In this document: positions 8,901 through 17,204 of the stretch, in pieces
Position numbering within the stretch: the first letter of the stretch is position 1
Layout of the letters: every line of letters starts with the position of its first letter
Source: Thiodiazotropha sp037382065
GTDB lineage: Bacteria; Pseudomonadota; Gammaproteobacteria; Chromatiales; Chromatiaceae
Assembly: GCA_037382065.1 (NCBI GenBank)
Contig: JARRQF010000077.1
Span: 1-21,188 of the forward strand
DNA length: 21,188 nucleotides
Reading direction: 5' to 3'
Notes under the pieces: model-generated
Told to the model about the DNA's origin: nothing
The model's input: only the letters and a program-made list of their open reading frames with translations
Databases searched by the model: none
Position numbers and translations under genes: made by a program

Positions 8901-10652
8901 ATTGAGTTAAATCTGCCAATACTACTGAAGCGATATATTGAATCTGCGAGATGGTGCCTAACGGATGAAGTTAATGCTCCCCTTTCACGTCTGGTAACTC
9001 ATCCTAACGAACAAATTCGGCGAAATGCTATCGAGGCAATTGGCTTTCGTGCGCAAAAACGAAAAGGTAGTGTTGAGGTTTTGAAATCTTCCATTGCGCA
9101 CCGCGACCCACTGACTCAGTTTCTTGCAGCAGAAAGCCTCGCTAAGGCTGGCCAAGATGATGGACTTCAGGTGCTGATGTCGGCAGTGGAGATGATGGAT
9201 GAACTAAATCTCCGGCGTCGTGCTGTCCTGGCGATGGGACACCTTGCCGATGAAAGAGCACTCGACCCATTACTAAAACTGGTCACCCATGATGCACATG
9301 CATTGCAGGATTGTGCCGCTGAAGCGATTGGGCACCTTGGTAACTCGGAGCATAAAGAAAAAATATTCCAGCACCTGAGCGCACTTGTCTCTCGGCAGGG
9401 TTCCGCTGGCGAACGGGCGCTCGTCGGGTTGCGTCATATGGATACGCCGGAAGGATGGGATAAGATCCGGGCTGAAGCAAGGTCTGAATTAGCTACGTCG
9501 ATGCGCTACACTGCTTGGTTGCAATTAGGATTTGACCAGAGTCCCGCAACAAAAGATTTATTAATAGAACTATTAAAAAAAGAAGACGAAGATGGAGGTG
9601 TTTTACTCGCCTCGGCAAGACAAAGTCTTGGATTGGATTCAGTGTTACCAGATCTGGCCTATTTGGAGGGCCAAAAAGAGTGCTACACAATGCGAGAACT
9701 CGAACTCGAGTGTTTGCACAATGTCTTTAAAAAGGCAACGCCTTCCCAGATTTTCGAACTAATCACTCATTGTCCAGAGGAGGCACAGCCAAGGTTGGCA
9801 AATCACTTGATGTCGCTTGATCCATTACCAATAGAGGAGTCATTGATTGCACTGTCAAATCCCGATGCCAAAGCGGTTATCCTTGCCGCACATGTGATTG
9901 GCCGCGATGGTAACAAGAAAAACGCAAACACAGTAAAAGCTGTACTGGAAACCTTGATCGAAAACTACTCTGCAGCAAGCGAACATTTGAAACTTCAAAA
10001 CCGATTAGGCAATACAGAGTTTTTAGAAAACCGAAAAGCATTAAATCAGTTAATTTGGTCTGCAGGAAGACTTGGTGGTTCAGAAAACGAACTATTGAAT
10101 CTATTAGTATCACATCCATCCGATGAATATTTTCTTGAACTTCGTCAGTCAGCAATAGACGCGTTGCAAGGAAGCAAACTTTCGGCCACACAGGCCAAGA
10201 AGCTGAATGAGTTGCTGAACGACTATGACCCAGTCATCCGAAATGGGGCCGGCAGCTTAATGGTGACACTTAAAAAGACAAATGCAAATGTCGTGGCAGA
10301 TGCATTTCTGGCAGATCGGCGTGCATTTGAGCAACTGGCAAGATCGGGGGTCAGTGTCGAAGAAACAATCCATAACGCTGTATCATCATCGCACTATCAA
10401 CCAAGAGCGATTCCACATTTAATTGCCGATAGTGACTCCCAGGCACTCGCTAGCGTTGCTACCGACAATAAGCTTGATTTGTTATCTCGCTTGGGAGCCA
10501 TTGAGGGGTTGGCCAAGTTGGCAACAAAGGATGCAGATCAGTCTCTTATTGATATTGGCAAGGATGAATCGGTCGATGAAGTTTTGCGAAAGGCGTCTTG
10601 GAAAGGATTACGCCGAAGTAAGCGAATACAAGAGATGGCGCATGCAAAATAA
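5985..10652 (+). CDS. Giant HEAT/ARM-repeat protein (retron accessory)
   Basis: The protein has 1555 residues and is built almost entirely from HEAT/ARM repeats. Recurrent helix pairs include LNDPDPSIRKEALECLAKKN, INDDSLKIRQFALQSLIDRN, LDDNELMVRDAAFTALAKIC and VTHPNEQIRRNAIEAIGFRA. They run from about residue 20 to the C-terminus, with a less regular block near 600-680. The expected fold is a long superhelical solenoid that binds nucleic acid or protein. There is no signal peptide, membrane segment or recognisable catalytic motif. It follows the WD40-HEAT gene by four bases, with AGGA just before the ATG, and precedes the SWIM gene by 32 bases. It is the best candidate for the ARM component of a type XIII retron. 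How it acts (toxin, msDNA binder or sensor) cannot be told from sequence. Confidence 0.85.
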   Translation: MVKIKAPSKPKLAPRDYDPLLVAIGSRSVDTCLLGTKCLALLEDPRAFGLLMQLSCESSPEVRLETCHSFEQLGDHRAKDRLCALLDDNELMVRDAAFTALAKICSNVNEPLVAAIQGMAVQYEDIRLRGLELLIRYAKKSKSNLQSENVKELLIQALNDSNSVRSEAFKFVLNSKIGGGEDATLKFLLGSVHSDVRRDVLNEIMAEEKQPWFEQMITEMLNDPDPSIRKEALECLAKKNKDTSKSEQVNWLAAAVESEHIDIRLEACQRLVKLNTPESQTVLAGAINDDSLKIRQFALQSLIDRNETKVLLKALESSYVEIKLAAATALAGQGNKSARPVLEAFVNIEMPTNGKEQQKLWQMLTAEALDGLAKLEDPETLNLFIDKSTHENSHVRKRAAAGLQWVANSNSVELLQPLIRHEKMSVRLSAALASALHGDILSGRMVLAPDSNTALEDIDQLCVAVALHDTTENQLIQMLDMDSSILYPNSALIVLLCRDWLKHDGSPRRIVAALAARDARLRLIAASALQLFSETEKLGQVIVDLFNNRAENEPFKIDPEVVRTIASILVFGKAPLLRHTIELLDLLAESKQDPWNNAWYWISQRYSKEINEAISTAAAHKCPDVSASQETLQQLSFGTYVGLTREQGGYHTLSYYPRFGWSIANVRQVAIERLKLLALENSSFLDPTINILTHTCGDPLQPVRKRALDALSELGVPDKRRAEIGIACGNLDLAVLGLGLLTQSATKSERKAILTQAIFDQNDSIGIEAAKMLREEIGSVETCKVCMESANDSVAIAAVNWVAEDYSDKSIGKDAKLLLRQLANDSPDYLKTRSIDALVRFQDEKAFDAVAKLVGETNPSINRKRCFRWFGVLGDPRACELLLDLLDDPNLDIDQKSLLDYVGEFRAIAVVPKLLQLMERTDIATNAANVLLKISGFDQRILDPNDEWPDRLWVDTQHPRHGDVLGKLMSRAIELNLPILLKRYIESARWCLTDEVNAPLSRLVTHPNEQIRRNAIEAIGFRAQKRKGSVEVLKSSIAHRDPLTQFLAAESLAKAGQDDGLQVLMSAVEMMDELNLRRRAVLAMGHLADERALDPLLKLVTHDAHALQDCAAEAIGHLGNSEHKEKIFQHLSALVSRQGSAGERALVGLRHMDTPEGWDKIRAEARSELATSMRYTAWLQLGFDQSPATKDLLIELLKKEDEDGGVLLASARQSLGLDSVLPDLAYLEGQKECYTMRELELECLHNVFKKATPSQIFELITHCPEEAQPRLANHLMSLDPLPIEESLIALSNPDAKAVILAAHVIGRDGNKKNANTVKAVLETLIENYSAASEHLKLQNRLGNTEFLENRKALNQLIWSAGRLGGSENELLNLLVSHPSDEYFLELRQSAIDALQGSKLSATQAKKLNELLNDYDPVIRNGAGSLMVTLKKTNANVVADAFLADRRAFEQLARSGVSVEETIHNAVSSSHYQPRAIPHLIADSDSQALASVATDNKLDLLSRLGAIEGLAKLATKDADQSLIDIGKDESVDEVLRKASWKGLRRSKRIQEMAHAK

Positions 10653-10684
10653 TTCGATCGACTCAGGCAAATTGTTGAGCAAAC

Positions 10685-12541
10685 ATGACCGAAAAAAATA
10701 GAGATCAAATAGTCAAGCCTAATTCGACAGAGGTCAAGCTAACCTACGCTGGCCAGAGTCGAATGGTAGATGAAACAGAAAGCCCTCAGCTTGCTCTGTT
10801 TGGAAACCTGCAACGCGATCCGGTTCAATTCGATGCCGTTATCAAGCAGCCGTTGCACATCCGGGAAGCCCTTGCTACTGTCTATTCCGTTGTCGGAAGT
10901 GACTACCGATATACTCCAAAGGATCGTACGGCCTACAACGCATATCGCAGAATGCGGAATCAATCCGTTAACCTGAATGCTTGGCAAGCTCAACAGGCCT
11001 ATTTTTCCTGGTTGGCAAGAAACGATCCTTTTGCCTTCTTAATTCTAGACCCGGTTATTACTGTACATCCGGATAGGTTGTTCCTAGAGGTGTTTTCCAA
11101 AGACGAGAGTTCGTATGTGAATCTTGCCGTGGATATGGACGCATTTGAGGTGAAGGGAACTCCAAGCTACGGAACGACTAATATCGATTTTTCACCCACG
11201 CTTTTTAATGCCATTGAGCAGTTTCGCAGTTACCGTGAAACAAAATTAACAATCGCTCATCAAGCCGTCGAAGTCAAAACAGAGGGAGAGAACGATGTTC
11301 TGGAAAAAAAGATCCAGATACCCGATTCATGGTTTCGAGGGTTCCTGCAAATCCAATCGTCTGCCATGTTACCGAAGTTCTGTTTCAAAATGCGGCCAAT
11401 GGACCTATACAATTTATTGCGAACGCTACGACTAAACAAAGACCAAAAAGGCAAGCGTCGTGGATTGCGGATAGAGTTGGTACCCGGAGAGCCACCAAGA
11501 ATTGTTTTAGAGCCGTGGGACACGGTCATTGAATGTCAGGCAGGAAACTATCAGGGCACACAATCGAAAGTCATTCGTGTCTGGGGAAGGCGACGCTTGA
11601 TGATGCTCCGAAGAATGTTACCTCTTGTTAATGAAATTGAAGTTCATTTAACGGGAAGCGGCCTGCCAAGCTTTTGGATTTTGCGCTGCGAAGCGATGAC
11701 ATTTACGATGGGGCTGACCGGTTTTAATGCATCAAACTGGTCTCAAGCTGTGAATTTTGACTTGATGTTGCCACGTACAGAGCTGAAATCAAGCCACAAT
11801 GAGCCGCTGAAAAAGATAGTCAAACATCTTTCCAAAGAGTGGTTTTGTGATCGTGATACATTAGGAAAGATTTCCACGTTACAGGGAGAAGAGTTGCTTG
11901 CCAGTTTGCAGCATGGTTGCCAGGAAGGCCAATTAATGTTCGATGTAGCAGAAAATGTATTTCGCCTTAGACCATTGACTGAGCAACCTCTGGATATGGC
12001 TCGGTTAGAATTCAGAAATCAGCACGAACGCCAAGCATATGATTTGGTATTGCGAAAGTCCGCTGTAACGATCTCCAAAGAAAATCGTATCCATGGGGTA
12101 GGAATCGAACTGATAGGATTGGCTAAAGTTAAAGAAGACCGTCGCGAGTATGCGCCTCAAATGTTAATTTCACCCGAGGGGCTTGTTAGCCGCGCTGAAT
12201 GCACCTGTTCCATGTTTCGCCAACAGGGAATCAAGTCGGGACCCTGCCCACATTTAATCGCACTCAGGATTGCCCATGCAATTCGTGAAAAACTAAAAAG
12301 AGAATCGGGTGATGACAATGTAATCACCATTGAAACACGTACTTTCACTCGTCGCGAAAATGGATTAGAGACCATTTACCAGGTAACTCTGGATGAGCGC
12401 CGTTTAAAAATACGGTGGGGGAAGGCTGGTGGTAATATGCGGATGCAGCAGTTGCGATTTGCAACCATATCCGATGCGAATAGTGACTACCTTCAGCGTG
12501 TAGGTAGATTGATAGATCAAGGTTTTTTGGATGCATCCTAA
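10685..12541 (+). CDS. Winged-helix, SWIM zinc finger and WGR domain protein (retron accessory)
   Basis: The protein has 618 residues. Residues 1-370 form an unrecognised alpha/beta region. Residues 385-455 look like a winged helix (KHLSKEWFCDRDTLGKIS ... ASLQHGCQEGQLMFD). Next comes a SWIM zinc finger, Cys506-x-Cys508-x12-Cys521-x-His523, in AECTCSMF...GPCPH. The C-terminus (about 545-615) is a WGR domain with LKIRWGKAGG (Trp578-Gly579). SWIM fingers bind DNA or proteins; WGR domains are known from PARP-family DNA-break sensors and from MolR-type bacterial proteins. This matches the WHSWIM component I recall for type XIII retrons. No nuclease or ADP-ribosyltransferase domain is visible. It starts 32 bases after the HEAT gene, with only a weak ribosome binding site. 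Confidence 0.85.
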   Translation: MTEKNRDQIVKPNSTEVKLTYAGQSRMVDETESPQLALFGNLQRDPVQFDAVIKQPLHIREALATVYSVVGSDYRYTPKDRTAYNAYRRMRNQSVNLNAWQAQQAYFSWLARNDPFAFLILDPVITVHPDRLFLEVFSKDESSYVNLAVDMDAFEVKGTPSYGTTNIDFSPTLFNAIEQFRSYRETKLTIAHQAVEVKTEGENDVLEKKIQIPDSWFRGFLQIQSSAMLPKFCFKMRPMDLYNLLRTLRLNKDQKGKRRGLRIELVPGEPPRIVLEPWDTVIECQAGNYQGTQSKVIRVWGRRRLMMLRRMLPLVNEIEVHLTGSGLPSFWILRCEAMTFTMGLTGFNASNWSQAVNFDLMLPRTELKSSHNEPLKKIVKHLSKEWFCDRDTLGKISTLQGEELLASLQHGCQEGQLMFDVAENVFRLRPLTEQPLDMARLEFRNQHERQAYDLVLRKSAVTISKENRIHGVGIELIGLAKVKEDRREYAPQMLISPEGLVSRAECTCSMFRQQGIKSGPCPHLIALRIAHAIREKLKRESGDDNVITIETRTFTRRENGLETIYQVTLDERRLKIRWGKAGGNMRMQQLRFATISDANSDYLQRVGRLIDQGFLDAS

Positions 12542-12597
12542 TTAGGGGGTGATCAAAAAGAGACTTTACCAGTAAATTGGGTTACTAAGTTCCAGAT

Positions 12598-13914
12598 ATG
12601 GCTAAACAAACAACCGATTACGAATCTCTGTGGCGATCGATCGAACAAGCTGGCAACATCAACTCGTATATCGAGTCGCAACTGCGCGAACTAGGATATC
12701 TGGTTGAGCGTCGCGACACAGATGGAATGTCAAAACGTAAGCTTGCTGATTACAAAAAATCACTGAAGGCTGAGGCAGAGGAAAAACGCCGCCTTAAGCG
12801 GCAGGTATGGAAGGCCTATCAAACGAAACATATCGTCCATTTGGGTGAAGGCGTTTATTGGAACGATCTAAACAATTTTGACCGTTGGGACCTGGACGAA
12901 CCAGAGAAGCGGGCTTCTGAAAATGAATTACCGCCATTGGACAAACCATCTGATCTTGCCGAAATGCTAAATCTGAGCATTCCTCAGCTAAGATGGTTAG
13001 CCTTTCATCGAGATGCCGCAACCTCAATTCACTATACAAGATTCACGATCCCCAAACGAGATGGAACAGAGCGGGAAATCTGGGCGCCGCTTCCAATATT
13101 AAAGGAGGCTCAGCGATGGATATTATTCAACATTGTGGAAAAACTGTTGGTGCATGGGGCAGCACATGGCTTTTTAGCTGGACGGTCAATCGCGACCAAT
13201 GCATCGATACATACAGATTCCAGGATCATCCTGAAGATGGACATGCGAAACTTTTTCCCTACAGTAACCTATCGGCGAGTCAAGGGTATATTTCGAAAAG
13301 CCGGGTATCGGGAGCAGATTGCAACTTTATTGGGTTTGATTTGTACCGAGTCACCGCGTGAAATTATCGAGCACCAGGACAAGAAATACTTTGTATCACT
13401 AGGACCTAGGAGTTTGCCACAAGGAGCTCCAACTAGCCCGGGAATCTCCAATGCAATCTGTTTGAAACTTGATGGACGTCTTTCCGGTTTGGCAAAAAAG
13501 TTTGGTTGGCGATACACACGATATGCAGATGACCTAACCTTTAGTTTGCCTAACAATACCAAAGGCAAAACCAACCTGGGAGCCCTTTGCGGCTGTGTTA
13601 AAAAAATTGTTGCTGATGAAGGTTTTCTGGTTCATCCCGACAAAACACGAGTTATTCGCAAGGGCAGTAGCCAGCGTGTTACTGGACTGGTAGTAAACGA
13701 CAAGGGTGCTCCGCGTGCAACACGAACAGTTCGTCGCAATATCAGAGCGGCGATTAATAACCTCAGCAATGGAAAATCGCTTAGGGAAGGTGAATCTCTT
13801 GATACGTTGCGTGGAATGGCTGCTTTCATTTCAATGACTGATCGTGAGCTTGGCAACAAGCTAATGAAGCAGATCAATGAAATCGACAGAGTTGAACCTA
13901 AAAAAATCAGTTGA
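12598..13914 (+). CDS. ret: Retron-type reverse transcriptase
   Basis: The protein has 438 residues. An N-terminal helical, Lys/Arg-rich region (1-130) precedes the RT fingers and palm. The catalytic aspartates are Asp215 (KMDMRNFFP) and Asp311-Asp312 in YADD (309-312). The retron signature motifs are present: NASIH at 201-205 (NAxxH), LPQGAPTSPGISN from 273, and VTG at 361-363 in RVTGLVVN. There is no maturase or endonuclease domain, which argues against a group II intron RT. It should prime msDNA synthesis on the RNA at 801-1053. It is the last gene of the operon, 56 bases after the SWIM gene; that gap (a small AGTAA/TTACT hairpin at 12571-12586) is too short for an msr-msd. The last five codons and stop come from the inserted MITE; the ancestral end was probably Val-Glu-Ala-Arg-stop (stop at 14031). 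Confidence 0.93.
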   Translation: MAKQTTDYESLWRSIEQAGNINSYIESQLRELGYLVERRDTDGMSKRKLADYKKSLKAEAEEKRRLKRQVWKAYQTKHIVHLGEGVYWNDLNNFDRWDLDEPEKRASENELPPLDKPSDLAEMLNLSIPQLRWLAFHRDAATSIHYTRFTIPKRDGTEREIWAPLPILKEAQRWILFNIVEKLLVHGAAHGFLAGRSIATNASIHTDSRIILKMDMRNFFPTVTYRRVKGIFRKAGYREQIATLLGLICTESPREIIEHQDKKYFVSLGPRSLPQGAPTSPGISNAICLKLDGRLSGLAKKFGWRYTRYADDLTFSLPNNTKGKTNLGALCGCVKKIVADEGFLVHPDKTRVIRKGSSQRVTGLVVNDKGAPRATRTVRRNIRAAINNLSNGKSLREGESLDTLRGMAAFISMTDRELGNKLMKQINEIDRVEPKKIS

Positions 13915-14019
13915 CCGCTCCATTCTAATAGCAGGTTTTTGATTTTAAAGAAAATAGCTTCGATGGTTATGGTCACCTACTGGATGAATCACGCTACAAC
14001 GTGAACTAATCTTTTTAGG
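13897..14019 (+). mobile_element. MITE copy 2, inserted at the 3' end of the RT gene
   Basis: It runs from CCTAAAAAAATCAGTTGACC to ATCTTTTTAGG and is flanked by TTGAA on both sides (13892-13896 and 14020-14024), a 5-bp target duplication. Its right side is shortened: the copy at 20894 has about 22 extra bases before the terminal repeat. Same orientation as the other copies. It donates the RT stop codon (TGA at 13912). Confidence 0.85.
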
Positions 14020-14037
14020 TTGAAGCACGGTAGGAAT

Positions 14038-14054
14038 CGCCCCTCTTTAGGGCG
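14038..14054. other. Short GC hairpin between the convergent RT and HlyD genes
   Basis: CGCCC (14038-14042) pairs with GGGCG (14050-14054) across a 7-base loop. It lies just after the reconstructed ancestral RT stop and before the convergent end of the secretion operon. No T-run on either strand, so its role as a terminator is doubtful. Confidence 0.3.
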
Positions 14055-14090
14055 GCGAAGATATCAATAATATTTTGATGAATAAAGGGG

Positions 14091-15440
14091 TCACTCTTCG
14101 ATAAATGAGCGTGCTATCGTATTGGTGATTGGGTCAGTGAGGTATTGGAGAAAGGTGCGCTCGCCAATGCGGATTAAAACTTCAGCTGGCATGCCTGCAA
14201 TCAGGTTAAGCTCTTTATCTTTCAGCTGTTGCAGCCCATCCTGCGTAATCTCCACGATTGCCCGATAATAGGGCTGTTGTTGTTGATCGCGTTCGTCGAC
14301 TATGCTATCTGCCGAGAGATTGATCAACCGACCTAGGATTCGTGTGGTTTCCCTCCTCTTGAATGCCAAGATATGGATGTCAGCCATCTGTCCAATGGCC
14401 ACCCGGTCAATGTCTATTGGCAACACCTTGGCCTCAATCACCAGGCGAACATTCTCCGGCACGATACCCATTAAGGTCTCGCCCTCACGAACAACGGCAC
14501 CAATCGTATGTACCGCCAGTTCGAGCACAATTCCAGATTGTGGAGCACGAATTACAGTACGTTCCAGGGTATCCGTCAGAGCTTGGCGTTGTTCGATGAA
14601 CTGGAACAGCCGCTCGCGCACGCTATCTAGTTCTGCGGCAACTTCACGTTGAATCTCCTTTTGCAGCTGTAGAGATTGCAGCTTGGCTTCTACCATTTCT
14701 GATCGTGTCGAGGCGATTCGTGAAATGAAGTCGCCTAACTCACCCTGCTTTTCTACAACCTTGCGGGAGACATCCCGAACCTGTCGACGCTCAGCATAAC
14801 CCTTTTTTTCAAGACCTTTCAGATCACGGAGTTCACTGGAGTAAGAATCAACCAGATGACGGCTGGACTTCTTCTGCGCATCCAGTCCATCAAGTTGCGC
14901 TTCGAGCTGTTCGAGCTTTTGAGCATACAGCGCAATCTCGTTTTCGTAGGCGGATTTGCGCACCTCGAAAATCTGATTCTGCACATCGATCGCTTCACGC
15001 ACTCTGCTATCGGAGATGTGGTCATGCAGCGCGTCTGGATAAACCACCTCATTAAGTTGGTCGCGTTGAGCGATCAAACGTGCCTCACGAGCCAGGGCGG
15101 TATAATAGAGGCCATTCACAATCTCAAGCTGCGACTTGGCTTGTGTATCATCGAGCGTGAGGACGATCTGCCCCTTCTCCACAAAATCACCGTCGTGCAC
15201 AGGTATCGTTTTTACGATACCGCCCTTGAGGTGTTGCACTGTCTGCCTTTGCGTTTCAACACGAATTTTCCCTACCGCACGTGCTGCACTAGCGATAGGT
15301 GCGAGTGCAGCCCAGATGCCAAAACCAAAGAATACAACGATGATTAGCGTGAATCCAACTATGCGGTAATAACGATCATCGGTAACATTGTCGTTAAACA
15401 GAGAGCTGGGCTTGGTGCTGATGACTTGTGGATTTGGCAT
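14091..15440 (-). CDS. HlyD-family type I secretion periplasmic adaptor
   Basis: The protein has 449 residues, typical for the HlyD/PrtE/LapC family. A short cytoplasmic N-terminus is followed by one membrane helix at about 26-49 (IVGFTLIIVVFFGFGIWAAL). Next come the lipoyl-like half-motif (RQTVQHLKGGIVKTIPVHDG), a long periplasmic coiled coil (about 130-290), the second lipoyl half (ERTVIRAPQSGIVLELAVHT) and a beta-barrel C-terminal region. It would bridge the inner-membrane ABC transporter and a TolC-like outer-membrane channel. It begins 6 bases after the ABC gene, so they form one operon. No TolC homologue lies in the window; one would be supplied from elsewhere. Confidence 0.92.
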   Translation of the reverse strand: MPNPQVISTKPSSLFNDNVTDDRYYRIVGFTLIIVVFFGFGIWAALAPIASAARAVGKIRVETQRQTVQHLKGGIVKTIPVHDGDFVEKGQIVLTLDDTQAKSQLEIVNGLYYTALAREARLIAQRDQLNEVVYPDALHDHISDSRVREAIDVQNQIFEVRKSAYENEIALYAQKLEQLEAQLDGLDAQKKSSRHLVDSYSSELRDLKGLEKKGYAERRQVRDVSRKVVEKQGELGDFISRIASTRSEMVEAKLQSLQLQKEIQREVAAELDSVRERLFQFIEQRQALTDTLERTVIRAPQSGIVLELAVHTIGAVVREGETLMGIVPENVRLVIEAKVLPIDIDRVAIGQMADIHILAFKRRETTRILGRLINLSADSIVDERDQQQQPYYRAIVEITQDGLQQLKDKELNLIAGMPAEVLIRIGERTFLQYLTDPITNTIARSFIEE

Positions 15441-15446
15441 GGCAGC

Positions 15447-17204
15447 TTATCCGCTATAACGGATAGGTTGCGGGTTGAGTTGTTGCGGCTGGTTTGCAAC
15501 GGGTTGTGACTGACTACTGTTTAGCAGGGCAACGACCTTATGCGGAACATCGTAGACCACCATTTCACCGTTGGACAGCAGCATGACTTTATCGACCAGT
15601 GCTAAGATGTTATTGCGATGGGTCACTATGATCAAGGTGGAACCCTGCGCCTTCAATGCCAGAATCGCGTCTGCGAGCGCCTGGTCGCCCTGGATGTCGA
15701 GGTTAGAGTTAGGTTCGTCCAGCACCACGAGTTTTGGCGTGCCATACAGGGCTCGGGCCAATCCAATACGTTGCCGTTGGCCGGCTGAAAGGAGGTTAGC
15801 GGTAATGGTCGTATTGTACCCCTCAGGTAGCCTCAGGATCATGTGATGAACACCAGCTGCTTTGGCTGCATCAATCACCTTTTCGGGATCCACATCGCCA
15901 AATCGAGCAATGTTATCGCTAACATTGCCGTCAAGCAGTTCCACGTCTTGCGGTAGGTAACCAATATGCTCACCGAGAGTTTCTCGATTCCATTGCGTCA
16001 TCTCCGCGCCATCGAGACGGATCGATCCGCTTTCAGTGTGATAGATACCCAGGATCGCCCTCACTAGCGTCGATTTACCCGCCGCGCTAGGACCAATAAC
16101 CGCAACTGACGTACCAGACTCAACGATAAAGCTGAGATGTTTCAATATCGGTCGGTGTGACCCAGGAGGAGTAACTGTGGCGTGATCGAAAGCCACATTG
16201 CCTTGTGGTGGGGGGAGCGGCATGGGCTCAGGTACAATAGGCTGTGACTCCAGTAACTTGTTGAGTCGCTCGTACGACTCTCTGGCACTGATAAGACCTT
16301 TCCAAGAAGCAATGAGTTGGTTGATTGGCGCGAGTGCCCGGCCCAGCAACAGCGAGCCAGCAATGACGGCACCACCACTGATTTCGCCCTGTATCGCAAG
16401 ATAGGCCCCGAATCCAAGCATCAGCGACTGCATCATCATGCGGAAAGTCTTTGAGATAGTGGAGATCATTCCACCTTTGCGCCCTACTCGACTTTGCAGA
16501 TTAACCATCTGGTCGTGCTTCATCTGCCAACGATCACGGAGCTTGGGCAGCATGCCCATGGCCTTAATCACTTCAGTATTGCGTAGATTGCGTTGGATCT
16601 GTTCGCTGTTCTTGAGGTTCAGCCTGTTTGCATCATGGAGATCTTCACGCGAACTGCGCTCGTAGGCTATCGCAAGACCAAAAAGTATCAGAGCAGCAGC
16701 AATGGCAACACTACCTAGCAGCGGGTGGAATAAAAACATGATGGTGATATAAATCGGCATCCATGGCGCGTCAAACAGGGTCAGTATTGCCGGCCCTGTG
16801 AGAAATTGGCGCAGGATGAGCAAATCAGCCAGAGGTTGGGTGCTGGTGACGCTACCCCCCGATGCTAAAGCCGTACCGAAAATAGAATTGAACACCTGCG
16901 GAGCGAGCATTTTCACAAGACGGTTTCCAGTAACCTGCAGCACTTGCGAACGTGCCCACTCGAGACTACCCATCACGATGAATAGAAAAACCAGCAACAG
17001 CGTCAACATTAGCAAAGTCGATTTGCTATTGCTGGTCAACACGCGATCATAGACCTCGAGCATGTATATTACAGGTGCAAGCATCAAGATATTAATGAAG
17101 AAACTAAAAACGCCGCTGGATATAAAGGACGAGCGGGATACCGCCAATGTCTGATAAAGTTCCGGCTTGTTTACTGAACGACTGTTTTCGCTATTTAACG
17201 ACAT
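15447..17204 (-). CDS. Type I secretion ABC transporter, permease/ATPase
   Basis: The protein has 585 residues, of the PrtD/AprD-like class, with no N-terminal peptidase or C39-like domain. The membrane domain spans about 25-320. The nucleotide-binding domain has Walker A GPSAAGKST (371-379), signature LSAGQRQRIGLARAL (from 472), Walker B LVVLDEPNSNLD (about 490-503) and the switch His in IIVTHRNN. It energises one-step export of a C-terminally signalled substrate. A Pro/Gln-rich tail ends in Arg-Tyr-Ser-Gly. The likely substrate is the divergent RTX-like protein at 17671-18957. It is first in its operon, with an AGAGAGG stretch about a dozen bases upstream of the ATG. Confidence 0.93.
   Translation of the reverse strand: MSLNSENSRSVNKPELYQTLAVSRSSFISSGVFSFFINILMLAPVIYMLEVYDRVLTSNSKSTLLMLTLLLVFLFIVMGSLEWARSQVLQVTGNRLVKMLAPQVFNSIFGTALASGGSVTSTQPLADLLILRQFLTGPAILTLFDAPWMPIYITIMFLFHPLLGSVAIAAALILFGLAIAYERSSREDLHDANRLNLKNSEQIQRNLRNTEVIKAMGMLPKLRDRWQMKHDQMVNLQSRVGRKGGMISTISKTFRMMMQSLMLGFGAYLAIQGEISGGAVIAGSLLLGRALAPINQLIASWKGLISARESYERLNKLLESQPIVPEPMPLPPPQGNVAFDHATVTPPGSHRPILKHLSFIVESGTSVAVIGPSAAGKSTLVRAILGIYHTESGSIRLDGAEMTQWNRETLGEHIGYLPQDVELLDGNVSDNIARFGDVDPEKVIDAAKAAGVHHMILRLPEGYNTTITANLLSAGQRQRIGLARALYGTPKLVVLDEPNSNLDIQGDQALADAILALKAQGSTLIIVTHRNNILALVDKVMLLSNGEMVVYDVPHKVVALLNSSQSQPVANQPQQLNPQPIRYSG

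Noticed and set aside
12542..12597. msr-msd RNA directly upstream of the RT, as in many retrons
   Set aside because: Only 56 bases separate the genes and they hold just a 5-bp hairpin; no room for a1, msr, msd and a2.
12598..13914. RT belonging to a group II intron or a diversity-generating retroelement
   Set aside because: No maturase or HNH domain follows, no domain V-like RNA was seen, and no template/variable repeat pair is apparent. The NAxxH and VTG motifs and the operon partners point to a retron.
13632..13976. Minus-strand ORF shared in part with a minus-strand ORF at 20731-20973
   Set aside because: Both begin with the same residues only because they read through MITE copies 2 and 3; the rest is shadow of the RT gene or non-coding sequence.
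246..14019. Composite transposon formed by MITE copies 1 and 2 around the retron
   Set aside because: MITE copy 2 has its own TTGAA duplication, and the outer flanks of the pair do not match, so the copies inserted separately.
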